From the NCBI GenBank assembly GCA_918026815.1, contig CAKJVC010000061.1, forward strand, positions 806,001-870,000: DNA of 64,000 bases, read 5' to 3'. Within the stretch, counting starts at the first letter, position 1. Each line of letters opens with the position of its first letter. The notes under the pieces were generated by a model, which was not told the origin of the DNA, searched no databases, and worked only from the letters and a program-made list of their open reading frames with translations. Source of the DNA: Chalara sp. BL73. Taxonomy: Eukaryota; Ascomycota; Leotiomycetes; Helotiales. This document shows, one piece after another, positions 25,730 to 37,844 of this stretch. Made by a program: the position numbers and the translations under genes.

Positions 25730-26481
25730 GGTCAATTTCCGTGTTCCCTTTTTGGATCTTGCTACCAAAATAGCCTCCCGAAAAGTAGAGCAGAGCAGAG
25801 CACGAAGGTGCCGATATTCTGCGTGTAATCAGGAAAGTACTTGGTGGTGGATCATTGACGGACTAGCAGTTTGGAGAACGAACTGCTCAGCTCTGCTGGC
25901 CCTGGGGGGGAGAGCCTATGCCAAAGGTGGCTTGGTCACGTGTGGGGTAACGATGACTGATCAACGGAATAGCCGTCACATTTTTTGGCGGGATTTCCGT
26001 CTGGTCATTATTCCCCCCACCCTCCGCTCGGAGGTGGTTGTAGAGGACAGGACAAAACCTGGCACACGCCCACTTATCTGTCATCCCCATTACCTGGGTT
26101 TTCTCGTTGTCACGCTTCTGAATAAGATCCCGAGCGATATGGATAACACGGGAAAGCGCCCACCGTTGGCCACTCCGAGCCAACACTACCAGCACACGGA
26201 AGACCCGGTCTCGAATCGGCGCCGCCTGCATCCGATGTCAGAAACGGAAGATCCGTGCAAGCTTTTCGCCCCATTTCTCCTCCTCTGATTGGGAAGTCAC
26301 TGACCATTCTAGCCCGAAGGGATGTTGACGAGGCCCAAGTGCGGTGCTATGTTGCTGGCCTGCAGTTCCTGTCAAATGGCGGCGTGGAATGTGTAGGTGG
26401 AGGCACATCGCGTGAAACCCCACGAAGGTAGAAAAAAATCTCGAATGCTTTGGCTAAAGAGCGGACACTGACTCCTCTTTA
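25730..26481. promoter_or_regulatory. Divergent intergenic region, decayed N-terminal part of the C6 factor
   Basis: Separates the tautomerase start from the transcription-factor relic. A live Zn2Cys6 gene would have its zinc cluster at roughly 26.3-26.45 kb. A weak ACSSCQMAAW-like tract is the only hint of one, and it is followed by stops. No operator can be identified with confidence. Confidence 0.3.
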
Positions 26482-28088
26482 AGTTACGTGAACGACTTGG
26501 AGGCCCGGATAGAATGGCTGGAGTCCATTATTCGGGAGAAAGTCCCGGCCATTGACCTTAGCATTGGGCCGCCACATAATGGCCCCAACAGCTCACGCGC
26601 CTGTCCCCCAAGACTCCACTGCGCCACTCTCCTTGTTGGAGAGTGAGCCTGTCCAGGACAACGGGTCACTTCGCCAAATTTCTGATCAGATTGGGCTCGT
26701 CTCAGTCGCGGCAGGGGCAGATCTTCGTTATTTAGGTCCGTCCAGTGGCTTATTCTTCACCAGATTCGTTCTGTCAGGGCTTGGAAGGAGGATTCAAATT
26801 GAAAAGGCGTCTACACTGGATTCCACAGATCATAGCCTCTCGGTCCCTCCCGATGTACTTATCGTCCAGCCAAAAGAGCAACCTTCGGATCAGAGACAGG
26901 CACGATGGCTGTCACAGGCATATTTCGAGAACGTTCATATGCAGTTTCCGCTCATACATGAACCGACACATCTGGAAATCATCCGAAAACTGTATGATGG
27001 CGTCGAAGTTGGACCGGTACATGAGTTCCAGGTTGACATGGTGTTGGCAATAGGAGCTACAATCCAGTCGCGTCGAGCAAAAGTCATACTGTCCGGAAAG
27101 GGGTACTATGCTTCCGCGATGAGTTATCTTGACAGCGTAGTCCAGACCACATCACTAGGTGGGGCCCAGTGCATATTGCTTCTTCAGATGTATACCCTCA
27201 ACAATCCGTCGTCTGGATTAAGCCTCTGGCGGCTTCACTACCATTGACTGGGACAGACAATAGAGCTCGGCTTACAGCGGAATGTCCCAGGAAAGGTCTT
27301 CACCGTTTTAGAGGGTAGGCTGCTTATATTCCCCTGAGATCCTCACTATGGCTAACTTGTTCAGTTGCCACTAGATGTTAATGACGACGATCTCACGTCA
27401 GATCAACAAAAGCCTCGCCAGGACGGTGATCCTTTCACAACCATGACTAGGGCAATCCATCCCTTTAAGCTCGCGAGGTTCAACTCCGAAATAAAATGCG
27501 TCTTATACTGCGTTGGTCGGCAGTATCCACCCTACACGCAACCGGCTGTTAGCGACGCAGGAAGATGGAAAGCAGATATCTTGAACCGGCTTCGACAATG
27601 GAAGGAGCTAATCCCACGACATCCCGAAGGGAGACCACAACATTACATGAACCTGCTTTGCGAGATCAAGTATCACGAGCTCGTTATGCTAGTTCTCTGA
27701 CCGAGTCCGCGTTTCCAGTATCCCGACAGGGCTTCACTTCGTAAATGCCTTTCAAGTGCGATGGACTGCAGCAAACTATATTACAAGCTATACACTACCA
27801 GCTATGGATCTCGCATCAAATTTGAGCCCAGAACAATCAGCAAATTGGGTTAACGTGGATCCGGCCTCAAATAACTTCCCGTCGCTTCATTTTGAGAGTG
27901 GAGATACAGGGAGTGGTCCTTTCTCCTCTGGCTATGGGGCACAGGACGAGTCGTTCATGTCTACTGATATGCTCTCGTTCTTCCTGGGATCCGGGGCAGA
28001 TGTGGCGATGGACGGCGATGGGATCGCTGGCGACTATTATCCCGGTTCGGATGGGGTAACGTGGAGCCGTTTCGGTTATGGTCTGTAG
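26482..28088 (+). pseudogene. Degenerate Zn2Cys6 fungal transcription factor
   Basis: The remains of a C6 regulator lie in several frames. SYVNDLEARIEWLESIIREK (26482 on) is the linker/dimerisation coil that normally follows the zinc cluster. The middle part (26552-27247) holds the fungal-specific transcription factor domain, with DQIGLVSV, DLRYLGPSSGLFFTRF, HMQFPLIHEPTH and MYTLNNPSSGLSLWRLHYH, and then stops at a TGA where the domain should continue into LGQTIELGLQRN. Another part begins at 27365 (LPLDVNDDDLTS), so about 60 residues of the domain core are missing, and it stops at 27700. The C-terminal acidic tail is in the frame ending at 28088. Frameshifts, premature stops and the absent zinc cluster make function unlikely. 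It would have regulated the adjacent tautomerase and transporter. Confidence 0.8.
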
Positions 28089-30172
28089 GGTTTTGAGAGT
28101 AGTAAATGAATTGTGGTACCGAGTAAGGGAATACACCCTCTAGGTTCGAAAAGTTTCACTCCACCTAGCTAAAGTTTGTTGTTCCATCCCAAAAACCCGG
28201 GTTTCATTTCATTTCGAATGTAATTTCGACTACGAATAAGAAAGGCATAGATTGGATTCGGCATTTCGAAAGCACCCTCAGTCTCGAACTGTTAGTAGTT
28301 ATCGCTAGTTGGTTCTCGATAGGCATAATAGCTACTACTCGGTCAATTGTGAAAAGTGTTGCAAGAAATACAACATTATTACTTATTGCATGCTTGCTTA
28401 TTTATCTCACATTTTTCAGCTACCTGATATTGGTTGTTTTAGCTCGCCGAAAACACCTTACGGTCGGTAAATCGAAAATATAATGCGGGCATGTATTAAT
28501 CATATTACCAAACACGACTTTCTTTCTGCTCTCCGCGCTGCTTTTCAGGAATCAATAACCAATATTTGACCCTGAGAAATTTGTGTCTATTTTTGATTGA
28601 AGTTAAAGACACTTACGCCTCTAAATTCTAGCCTAGGGACTACTTACACTTGGGTTTCTCAGGCTTCAATAAATTTACCGAAATTTCTTTACAAAATACT
28701 TTCATTAAGAATCGAATTGCCCGCCATTAAAACAGCTCTCCGACATTAACACTTGCAGTTGTTGACTAAACTACAAAAGGGCTTTTGAAAGCAACGAATA
28801 ATGACGCGTTGTAGCAAGCCGAGAACAAACTCTTCGAGAAGCAAATAAATAGTTTAGCAAATGCCGGGAGGGCTACTTGGTCAACAAGAGGCACAGGAGT
28901 AATAAGACGAAAGAGACGGTGTGTCAGTCACGTGGACCTTTGGAGCATGTAACTTGTAGCTTTGGACCTAGAATAGAATAAGAACAAGTCACCACCTACA
29001 ACGAGCATACTAGCACTGCGCATACCGCGGCTACGTACCCAGTAGGTACCGACTTGAGCAATCACAAGTTATCAAAAACAAGAAGTATCGCTCAACGAGA
29101 GTGATACAAACAAGTTGTGAACCCAATAAAGCAAGAAACGCAAGCGCGGAGCAGTCGGAAACTAAAAGAGGAACACTTGCGCGACTGTCACGGAGCAGCT
29201 CGCATGTCCCGCGAGGGCTTGTTTCTAGTTCATGAGCGCTAGAGCAACGTATGCGGCGCCTGCGTGTTTTCTTACTTGTAGAGCTAAAAGTCAAGCCATA
29301 GGAGAGTGGGCCGCACGCTCGTGAGCACGTGCGGACCCACTTCTCCTTGATAGCGACGCGGTAGCAACTGCAACGAAACCGGGCATAATGCGCGTACTTG
29401 TTCCAGTAATGGATGCTTCCGGGGATGAAGATTCCGACGGTTTTTGTTATCAGGTTGCAGCGGGGTGTGACTTTCCACGGTCCTAGCCTTAGGAACGCCA
29501 CCGCACAGCGAACGGTTCGGCTAACTGGACCCCAACACGATGCCCTAAAGCATATGCGTTGTCTCTGGAATTGGCGGGAAAGAAACGTGCGCAGACGGCC
29601 AAAGCAATATCGCCTTTGTGAAGATCAACGAAAATGCATTTTGCGTAGCTCAGTCTTGTCCTTGCGCACAATCGGCTGGGTATGAATCCCACGACGATCC
29701 GTTCAGCGCATCAGCAAATCCAGCACGGCCTGTTACTTGACTCAACCCCGCATTCGCGCTTTTAGCGACGCACTACGCGAACCTGAGCAGACGAACTAAC
29801 CCTGAATCAGGGGCCAGCACTGGCTACGTCCACGGCAATAAGCGCACGGCAATATGAGAATGGCACGCTATCCTACCTTATAAAGGACAAGGCTGCCTCA
29901 CTAATATCGCCACAGACGGGCGACGAACATTTCCCCCAGACTATGATATACTCCAAACCAGACAAACACTGTTTGGCGTGCCGCTAATAGCTTGGCGCAA
30001 AAAGAACTTTTGTAGGAAACTTCCGTGGCACTCTGCACCTGAGAAGTGACATCGGGTTAACGCCCCGGTCACATATATATAACAGGAGTATTAAATTGTC
30101 TTGGATTCTGTCTCTTTCGTCTTCGAACAATCCTCTCCGCTAACTTCTTCTGAAACACAACATATATCCCCA
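28089..30172. other. No supported gene
   Basis: AT-rich to about 28.9 kb, then GC-richer to 29.9 kb. Overlapping frames on both strands at 29031-29692 are rich in Arg, Cys and Ser and look like chance open frames in GC-rich DNA. A TATATATA box at about 30073-30080 is suitably placed for the hydrolase gene that follows. Confidence 0.4.
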
Positions 30173-31015
30173 ATGGAGGCCGGAACCGCTTCGTCGGAAA
30201 ACCCCACTATCCTCTTTGTGCCGGGCGCCTGGCATCTTCCCGCAGGGTTCGACACCGTCCGGGAGCAGCTCAAGGCCCTAGGATACCCAACCGAAGCAGT
30301 TGCTCACCCTTCCATCGGGGCCGAGCCGCCCACGAAGAGCCTATCCGATGACACCGCCAATTTGCGAGCGGCTCTAGAGACACTGGCTGATCAAGGCAAG
30401 AGAATCGTCGTTGTTACGCACTCATATGGTGGCGTTGTTGGATCTTGCGCCGTCGAGGACGCCGGGTTCGCCCAAAGGGCGAGTGCTGGGAAGAAGGGAG
30501 GGGTGATAATGTTGGTCTATATGACCGCCTTTGTGATCCCGAAAGATACGAGCCTGTTGGACGCGCTTGGAGGGAACTGGCTTCCTTGGATGAAAGTTAA
30601 CGTATGGTGACCATCAAAGCGAGGTCCTTAACTCTGGATCCGTTGTCTAATTTGGTGATCTTATTTGTAGGGCGATTACTGCCACGCCGCGGATGGGGCG
30701 GACATCTTCTACCACGACCTTTCGACAGCCGACCAGCAGGAATGGATTGCGCAGCTCAAGCATACACCGACTGCTGTGTTCTCGGGGAAGTCCACCTACG
30801 AGCCCTGGCATTATATGCCATGCATGTATATCTTTTGCGACAGCGATCGAGCTATTCCTCCTGCGATACAAGAAGGCATGGCGAGCTTGATGGGAAGCGA
30901 TATCACGACTTTCCGTATAGCTTCGTCTCACTCGCCATTCCTGAGCATGCCGCGCGAGCTGGTCGAGGGCATCGAGCTCGCTGTAAGAGTTGGACAGGCA
31001 AAGATCCAAGCGTAG
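30173..31015 (+). CDS. Alpha/beta hydrolase (AB_hydrolase_6 type esterase)
   Basis: Two exons (30173-30601, 30671-31015) give 257 residues. The fold begins with PTILFVPGAWH, whose Gly and Ala-Trp turn corresponds to the oxyanion region. The nucleophile elbow is VVVTHSYGGVVG (Ser near residue 87), the acid is the Asp of CDSDRAIPP, and the catalytic His is in ASSHSPFLSMP. This matches small cytosolic hydrolases of the plant methylesterase / fungal salicylate-esterase-like group. Substrate and pathway are not evident. The intron has a GTATGG donor and phase 0 on both sides. It stands alone between decayed regions and shows no damage. Confidence 0.88.
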
Positions 31016-31719
31016 AGGTAACGGGAGTATCAGAAAGTCACGTAGACTTCTCGACGTGTAGAATATAGCAAGTAAATAACGAAATTGGAATTAAGTGTCA
31101 GGTTGCCAGCTCTTTGAGGTTGAAATGACATGCCAGTATTTACAAATTCTTTGGACCTAAGAGTAGCAGATACGGGCTGAGATTTGGTCAAGGGTAAACC
31201 ACGCCTTTAAGGTTTACCTGTATTTAGCTTTTTGCTTTGGGGGGAACCTTCATGCAATGTAACCACAAAAATCTCCCCCCCCCCTTCGATTCTCCAAAAT
31301 ACCCTTTTCTCTGGAGGGATCTTCTGTGGTCCTTACCATTTCTGCTATCAGCTCGATCCGCCTCAACTTAGACATGGCGCAGACTGCTGGGGAAAATTGA
31401 GTAAGTGCGCCGGTGGAGCGGCACTGGACTTTACCGACACGCTGGGAACCTCCGAGTCAGTTGAGGAGCGTCGCCCCGGACTTGGCATGCACCCCAGACC
31501 ATCCTAAAGCAATCCTTGTAGGGGTGATCGGAATGTGGGTGGTTCCCTGTGTGCATCGAACTTTGTCAAATATCCGCTGGCAGACTTTAATTAGGCAATC
31601 AGGCACACTTTAATCAGGCACGGACTTTGGTGTGAGAGCTGGATCCGTACAAGTATATTACTCGCAGATGACGATCTTTATGATATATTTCGATGTTGGC
31701 TGTCTGCTCCCGTCGAATA
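31016..31719. other. No gene seen
   Basis: 3' flank of the hydrolase and AT-rich intergenic DNA, including a C homopolymer of about 10 bp near 31275. Confidence 0.5.
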
Positions 31720-31960
31720 TAAACCCGCAAGTCTCTCGGTAGGGGGCTGCGAAACCACTGACCCGTTTAATTCACATGCAAAAGAGGAACTAAAAGCAAT
31801 TTGCTCAAGGCTCATTTATATTAGCTAGTTGCATGCGCGAATAGTTCTCGTGCGGCATTTTGACCCGTTCGGGACAGGGGTTCTTCCTCGCACAAGGCGT
31901 TTTCTGATATTTGAGAGTGTTAATGGCGCCGGGCTTCACTGATCGGTTCAGGGTGAGCTC
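31720..31960. repeat. Degenerate repeat C, copy 1
   Basis: Similar in the same orientation to 33120-33345. Shared pieces are GCAAGTCTCTCGGTAGGG, AACCACTG-CCG, GGCATTTT, and ACAAGGCG-TTTCTG. On the minus strand both copies keep traces of one protein sequence (here around LANINEP, in the other copy MANGQHMSLANSCF), so they are probably decayed duplicates of a gene rather than of a transposon. Confidence 0.5.
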
Positions 31961-33119
31961 TACCTGACATCGTGTCTTTGTAGTCCCTGAATTTTTGAAA
32001 GATGCCGCAGTTAGCGAATCAGCCCCCTGCTGTGAAATCAAAATTGGCAGCCCCTGCAGCTGCGGAAAGGCTTCTCATAGGCGTCTTCGATAATGCTTCG
32101 ATGTGGGGAGTTCAATGCGGAAGACCTGCCGATCTCGTTAGTGCGAACGGTATTTTCCCAGAAAGGCCAAGGTTGACGGGACGATCATTATCCCGTTTGC
32201 GCAACCAGGTCGTGAACTCCAACGAATCACCGGTCGCTTCTTGAGTATTGGGAGATTCTTCACCGCGATTTTCCGGATTGCTTGACCTGAACTTAGCGAA
32301 GGAGCTGGACCGTGTGTCAGGTCATGCCAGCTATTGGACTAGTACCTTGCAATCCACAGCAATCGAGGGTCAAGATATATCTGATGCCTCCAGGATCTTA
32401 GGACACGGAATCAAAAGCCATTAATAGCTTGGAAGAGCCGCCAATACCTATCAAAAAGCAGCCAAAGCAGCCACAAAAAGCCAAGTAGGTGAAAATTTTG
32501 ACAATCTGAACTGAAAGTCAAGAAGAATAAGTTACTCCCATTTAAAAATAAAGGCAGCCGTCGAGGACCAATAGAGCCGTAGGTTTCAGCATTGGTTGGA
32601 TTTGCAAAGTAAAGCGAGTAATAGGCCAGACTAGCTAAGAATTTTGACGTTGTCTTACAGATTTTGCTATAGTGTTAGGCTGTTCTGGGGGGCTTCTAGC
32701 TTGGAAGCAAACGCCCGTGAATCGAAACTTAAAAGCCACCAACATTCACGAAAAGCCATTAGTAATCTGCGAAGCCATATATCAAATCGGTCAGATATCA
32801 GGAAGGCCATTAAACGAATAGCCGAGAATCCACTTGTTCTGAATGCGACAAAGGCAGCAGAAATAATTGCATGCGCATGAAAGGATTCAGCAGCCTGGCT
32901 ATTTATGTTACTTTATAATCCTCGTTTGGTCGTGCCTGCTTCGTCGTGGCGCAAAGCATCTCACATCGTACGCCTCTCATCGCAAATTAACATGGGATCA
33001 TCGCAGTGCAGTCACGATATTGAGCCCCAGTAATATGTGACTAAGACTCCAGGTCTTAACTGCACAGGACCACCAGCCGATATCGTTGGGCGCCTGTGTT
33101 CTGCTCAAGAGAAAAATAC
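31961..33119. other. No supported gene
   Basis: Short frames at 32002-32244 and 32644-32880 plus have no recognisable features. DNA between the two copies of repeat C. Confidence 0.4.
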
Positions 33120-33410
33120 TGCAAGCATGCAAGTCTCTCGGTAGGGTCCTCAGAACCACTGGCCGACCAACGCCCACGCAAGAAAGACGATAAAACAAGA
33201 ATTGGCAAGACTCATATGCTGTCCATTGGCCATTTTAATGCGTAAACAGTTGTTGTGGCATTTTATCTCGATCAGGGCATGTTTCTCTAGTTGTTTACAC
33301 AAGGCGCTTTCTGTATCCGACAGATGAGGTGAAGTTGTGAAGGAATAAACACCTGGAGCTCCGCTAAAGTTCTCGGCTGGCTCAGTCGATCGATTGCTTA
33401 CTTCACACAA
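33120..33410 (-). pseudogene. Degenerate repeat C, copy 2, with a protein-like minus frame
   Basis: The better preserved copy of repeat C. Its minus-strand frame (33410 to 33150) contains ALCKQLEKHALIEIK and MANGQHMSLANSCFIVFLAW, then a stop where related sense continues (GPYREACML). The hydrophobic stretch may be a membrane span. I do not recognise the family; the stop and the short length indicate a relic. Confidence 0.4.
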
Positions 33411-34088
33411 ACATTGGCACTGCAGGGAAAGACGCTGGTTAAGACGGAGATGCGCCTCTCCAGTTCGGCTTCAGTTCGGAACATTTAATGATTTGACTGT
33501 TCGTCAAGCATTTCTCATTGCACTAGTACTATTATGGCTGATGACCTGCATTAGCTTCCTTCGCAGGCTCTGAGGTGTAGACATATAGGTTACTGCTTGA
33601 AGGATCAGGGGACATTTGGTAGACATCGGCGAAGCCCTTGCCGACTAGGTTATTTGGGTCACGTGACAAAAGATCTGGTGGATTCTGGCTCCATAGTAAT
33701 TTGTGTCGTCTACTTTGCTGCTTCTCCGACTCTTTCTGCCCCCTCTAGATACTTAGAACGAAGATATATCGTCATCGGCGACATGTCAGGGCTCGATCAC
33801 GCATGAATCCAACAGCCTAGACAGACAGAGCCTCTTGCGGTGACTTCCTAGCGGTTGGCTGAGTTTGTGCGCTCGCAGCGATGTGAGCGTCGGTGTTAGG
33901 GAACAAGATCATGCAAAAAGGGTTGTTTTAGTTGTATTGCAATTGAATTGTAAGCTGAAGAGAGAAAGAATGACGTGTTAAATACAGGGATGTGGTCCCG
34001 TGACAGTCAGCCTGAGCCCACCATCCTCTCCTAATTCAACATTCGATTTCGAACCATCCACCTTCAATACTTCGAACCTGGTCAAATA
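33411..34088. other. Upstream region of the HET/NB-ARC gene
   Basis: No coding region is supported. The last 150 bp are the probable 5' untranslated and promoter region of the receptor gene starting at 34089. Confidence 0.45.
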
Positions 34089-37000
34089 ATGCGACTTCTA
34101 GAGCGAAAAGATGATGGTGACTTCAGCCTAACTACGCTTTTCGGCAATAATATTCCTCTAGAGTATGCTATACTTTCGCATACATGGGAAGCCGATGAGG
34201 TCACCTTTCAAGATCTGATAGGTGGTAACGGCAAGGAAAGAGCTGGCTACGAGAAGATACGATTCTGCGGAGAACAGGCAAGGCGTGACGGCTTACAGTA
34301 CTTCTGGGTGGACACTTGTTGCATTGACAAGTCGAACAACACCGAGCTTGCAGAAGCCATTAACTCTATGTTTCGTTGGTACCGTGATGCGACTAAATGC
34401 TACGTCTACTTATCAGATGTGTCGGTGCCTCGCTTTCACGCGGACGAGCGATCTGACCAGTTGTATGGGGAAGCAGCATTTCGAAAAAGCAGATGGTTTG
34501 CTCGAGGCTGGACCCTTCAAGAGCTTATTGCCCCGGCGCAAGTTGAGTTCTTCTCGAAAGAAAAAGAGCTATTGGGCAATAAATTATTACTGGAACGACA
34601 TATCTGCGAGATAACAGGGATTCCAGCTAAGGCGCTTCGAGGAAGCCCTTTGTTTGATTTTGGCGTTACAGAGCGAATGCAATGGGCAGAAACCCGTGAA
34701 ACTACCGTTGAAGAAGACAAAGCATATTCGCTGCTAGGCATTTTCGACGTTAATATGCCGCTTATCTATGGCGAAGGGAAGGGAAAGGCATTGAAACGGC
34801 TTCGAGAGGAGATCGACAAAGCTACAAAAGGTGGGTCCCTCTCTTCCGTTACTAGCAAGTTTCGAGCATAATGGTGCATTTCGGCATTAGAAATACTAAT
34901 GAGAGTATGGATCAAGCGTAACGACTTCTCGGTTGCGTTTAGTCTCTCCAACATTTCTGATATTGAACACTTCGTAGCAAGAGAGCAAGAGCTAGCAGAA
35001 ATACACAGAGTATTGAGCAGCGACGGCTCTCGCCGTATTGCTGTTCTCCACGGCCTAGGCGGAATTGGCAAGACCCAACTTACTATCGCATATACAAAGC
35101 GGCAAAAAGACAACTACTCGGCAATATTCTGGCTAAACATCAAGGATAAGGATTCTTTAAAGCAAAGCTTTGCCAAAGCAGCAAAGCAAATATTACGAGA
35201 ACATTCTTCGGCTAGCCTGTTAAAAAGCGTGAATGCAACAAATCTCGACGAGGTAGTAGATGCTGTTAAAGCATGGCTGAGTCTGCCTTGCAATACGAGA
35301 TGGTTAATAATATACGACAATTATGACAACCCACAATTACCGGGAAATACAGATTCCGCAGCAGTAAATATCTGTCAATATTTCCCCGAGTCATATCAAG
35401 GTTCAATTATAATCACAAGTAGGTCGTCACAAGTTAGAATCGGTCATCCTATCCATATCAGAAAGCTAGGAAATGTAGATGATAGTCTCCAGATTTTGTC
35501 AAACACATCAGGGCGTAAAGGGCTGATAAATGGTGAGTTTGGTCTAAATTTAATATTATGACCCTAACTTCAATGCTAGATCCCGATGCTATAAAGCTTG
35601 CCAAAGAGTTAGATGGACTTCCTCTTGCACTTGCTACCGCTGGGGCATATCTCTTTCAAACCTCAATAACTTTCTCAGATTATTTACATTTATACAAAGA
35701 ATCGTGGGCGAAACTTCAACAGACAAGTCCTGAACTGAGCTCGTATGAAGACCGAACTCTTTACTCTACATGGCAGGTTTCGTTTAACCACGTCGAACAA
35801 CAAAGCCATCTTTCTGCTAAGCTCCTTCGGTTGTGGGCATACTTTGATAACCAGGATCTTTGGTTCGAGCTTCTTCAGCACAGCGATGCCGAGGACCCAG
35901 ACTGGATAAAAGAGCTTGTTGAAGATAAGTTAAGCTTTCACGGCGCGATGCGGATTCTGAGCAACCACGGGCTGGTGGAGGTAGACATGGCTTCACAGGA
36001 GTGCACTGAGTCAAGAGGGTACAGCATTCATGGATGCGTTCACTCGTGGACAATTCACGTTTTAAATCAAGAGTGGGATCATGACCTAGCTAGAGTAGCT
36101 GTGAAGTTTGTTGGGTCACATGTCCCAGACGAGCATGCTGTTCAGCCGTGGTTAACACAACGACGGCTGCTCCAACATGCAGTCAGATGTTCCAATATAT
36201 TAAGCTCTTTGGCCACAAATGATGGTTCGGCATTGGCTTATCAACAGCTGGGCCTTCTCTACGCAGGTCAGGGCAAGCCAGTCGAGGCAGAGCAGATGTA
36301 TCAGCGAGCGCTGCAAGGTTACGAGAAGGTATGGGGTCCTGAGCACACCTTAGCGCTCGATACAGTTAATAACCTAGGGATCCTTTGCGTTGATCAAGGC
36401 AGGCTGGCCGAGGCGGAAGAATTACACCAGCGGGCCCTGCAAGGCTACGAAAAAGCATGCGGTCCAGAGCACACATCGACGCTCGATACGGTTAATAAGC
36501 TAGGGATCCTTTACGTTGACCAGGGCAAGCTGGCCGAGGCGGAGCAATTATATCAACGAGCACTGCAAGGCTACGAAAAGGCATGCGGTCCAGAGCACAC
36601 ATCGACGCTCGGTACGCTCAACAACCTTGGGATCCTTTACGCTGACCAGGGTAGGCCGGTCGAGGCGGAGCAGATGTATCAGCGGGCACTGCAAGGTTAC
36701 GAGAAGGTATGGGGTCCTGAGCACACATCGACGCTCGATATGGTTAATAACATTGGGCTCCTTTACAAAAAACAAGGCATGCTGGCCGAGGCAGAACAAT
36801 TATATCAGCGGGCACTGCAAGGCTACGAAAAGGCATGCGGTCCAGAGCACACATCGACGCTCGATACGCTCAACAATTTTGGGATCCTTTACGCTCACCA
36901 GGGCAGGCCGGTCGAGGCGGAGCAGATGTACCAGCGGGCACTGCAGGGGAAAGAAAAGGCGTGCGGTCCTGAGCACACGTCAACGCTTAACACGGTCAAC

Positions 37001-37612
37001 AACCTTGGGCTCTTCTACGCCGGCCAGGGCAGGCTGGTTGAGGCAGAGCAGATGCTCCAGCGGGCACTACAAGGCTTCGAGAAGGTGCGGGGTCCTGAGC
37101 ACACGTCGACGCTTAACACGGTCAACAAACTGGGCCTTGTCTTCAAGAAACGGTGCTATGCGGCCACCAAGCTCTCAGCCCGTAAAACTGTGCTTGTGAA
37201 TAGCAAGCAGCTGTCCAGTCTTTGCACCAAATATTCGCGCTCGAGACTGACACTTTTTGACTATATTGGGCGAATATTTGCCTGGGTAGGAGACGAAGAA
37301 AAGTCTATAGCTGCCTTTGCATATCGGCTGGCTCTGAATTCATCCGAACCTATTGCTATTTGTGATGGGTGCGATATCAAGTTAGGTGTCAACATGGATC
37401 GATTCGTTTGCACAGTATGTGAAGACGAGCATCTATGCAGAAGGTGTTATGTGAAATTGAAGAGTAATAAGCTTGGGGAGAGTACTTCTTTTTGTCATGA
37501 CCACAAATTCCTTAAAATTTATGGCACTACTGTGGCGAGATCCTCAGTAACTAATACTGCGAATACTAGCGTACTAATCGATCAGTGGCTAAACGAAATA
37601 GTAGATCTATAG
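34089..37612 (+). CDS. HET / NB-ARC / TPR / ZZ-finger NLR-type receptor
   Basis: Three exons (34089-34830, 34891-35532, 35580-37612) give 1,138 residues; an alternative acceptor before 34906 would shorten exon 2 by five codons. The second intron has a CCTAAC branch site. Residues 1-200 are a HET domain with all three hallmark blocks (YAILSHTWEADEVTF, WVDTCCIDKSN, WFARGWTLQELIAP), the death-inducing module of fungal heterokaryon incompatibility. An NB-ARC NTPase follows, with P-loop GLGGIGKTQL near 302-310, Walker B in RWLIIYDNYDN and the GLPLALATAGAYL motif. Seven full 42-residue kinesin-light-chain-type TPR repeats and a partial eighth occupy about 679-986. The C-terminus (about 1056-1109) is a ZZ-type zinc finger, CDGC...CTVC...CRRC with CHDH. 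This is a complete plant-NLR-like layout: effector, switch, ligand-sensing repeats. The extra ZZ finger could bind a partner. No frame damage is seen. The ligand is unknown. Confidence 0.9.
36230..37150 (+). repeat. Tandem 126-bp TPR-coding repeats
   Basis: Seven consecutive in-frame units of exactly 126 bp start at 36230, 36356, 36482, 36608, 36734, 36860 and 36986, with a partial eighth from 37112. Most units share the block QRALQGYEK...GPEHTSTL. Two unit types alternate: EQLYQ...KACGPEH (units 3, 5) and EQMYQ...KVWGPEH or its variant (units 4, 6). High identity points to recent duplication and exchange between units. Confidence 0.85.
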
Positions 37613-37844
37613 GTAACAATAGTCTAAGCAATCTATACATTGTCAACATGTCAGCGATGAGCAACCATATAAGCACGTACAATGAACCTTGGGACAGCTG
37701 GGCGAGGCAGTTGGAATGGGTCTAGAAAAAGAGGTCTTTGCGGCTCTGTTGAATATGCGATCGGACCCGAGGCACATACCACCTGTCCTTTTAACAAGTA
37801 CAGCATCAACGAGAGTGTCTTTGCTCGAAGGTAAATCATCGTCC

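Noticed and set aside
29031..29692. Overlapping long frames on both strands
   Set aside because: GC-richer DNA with Arg/Cys/Ser-rich products on both strands and no recognisable family; probably chance.
36516..37199. 227-codon alternative frame across the TPR array
   Set aside because: It is the out-of-frame shadow of the 126-bp repeats, open because the repeats are almost identical and a multiple of three.
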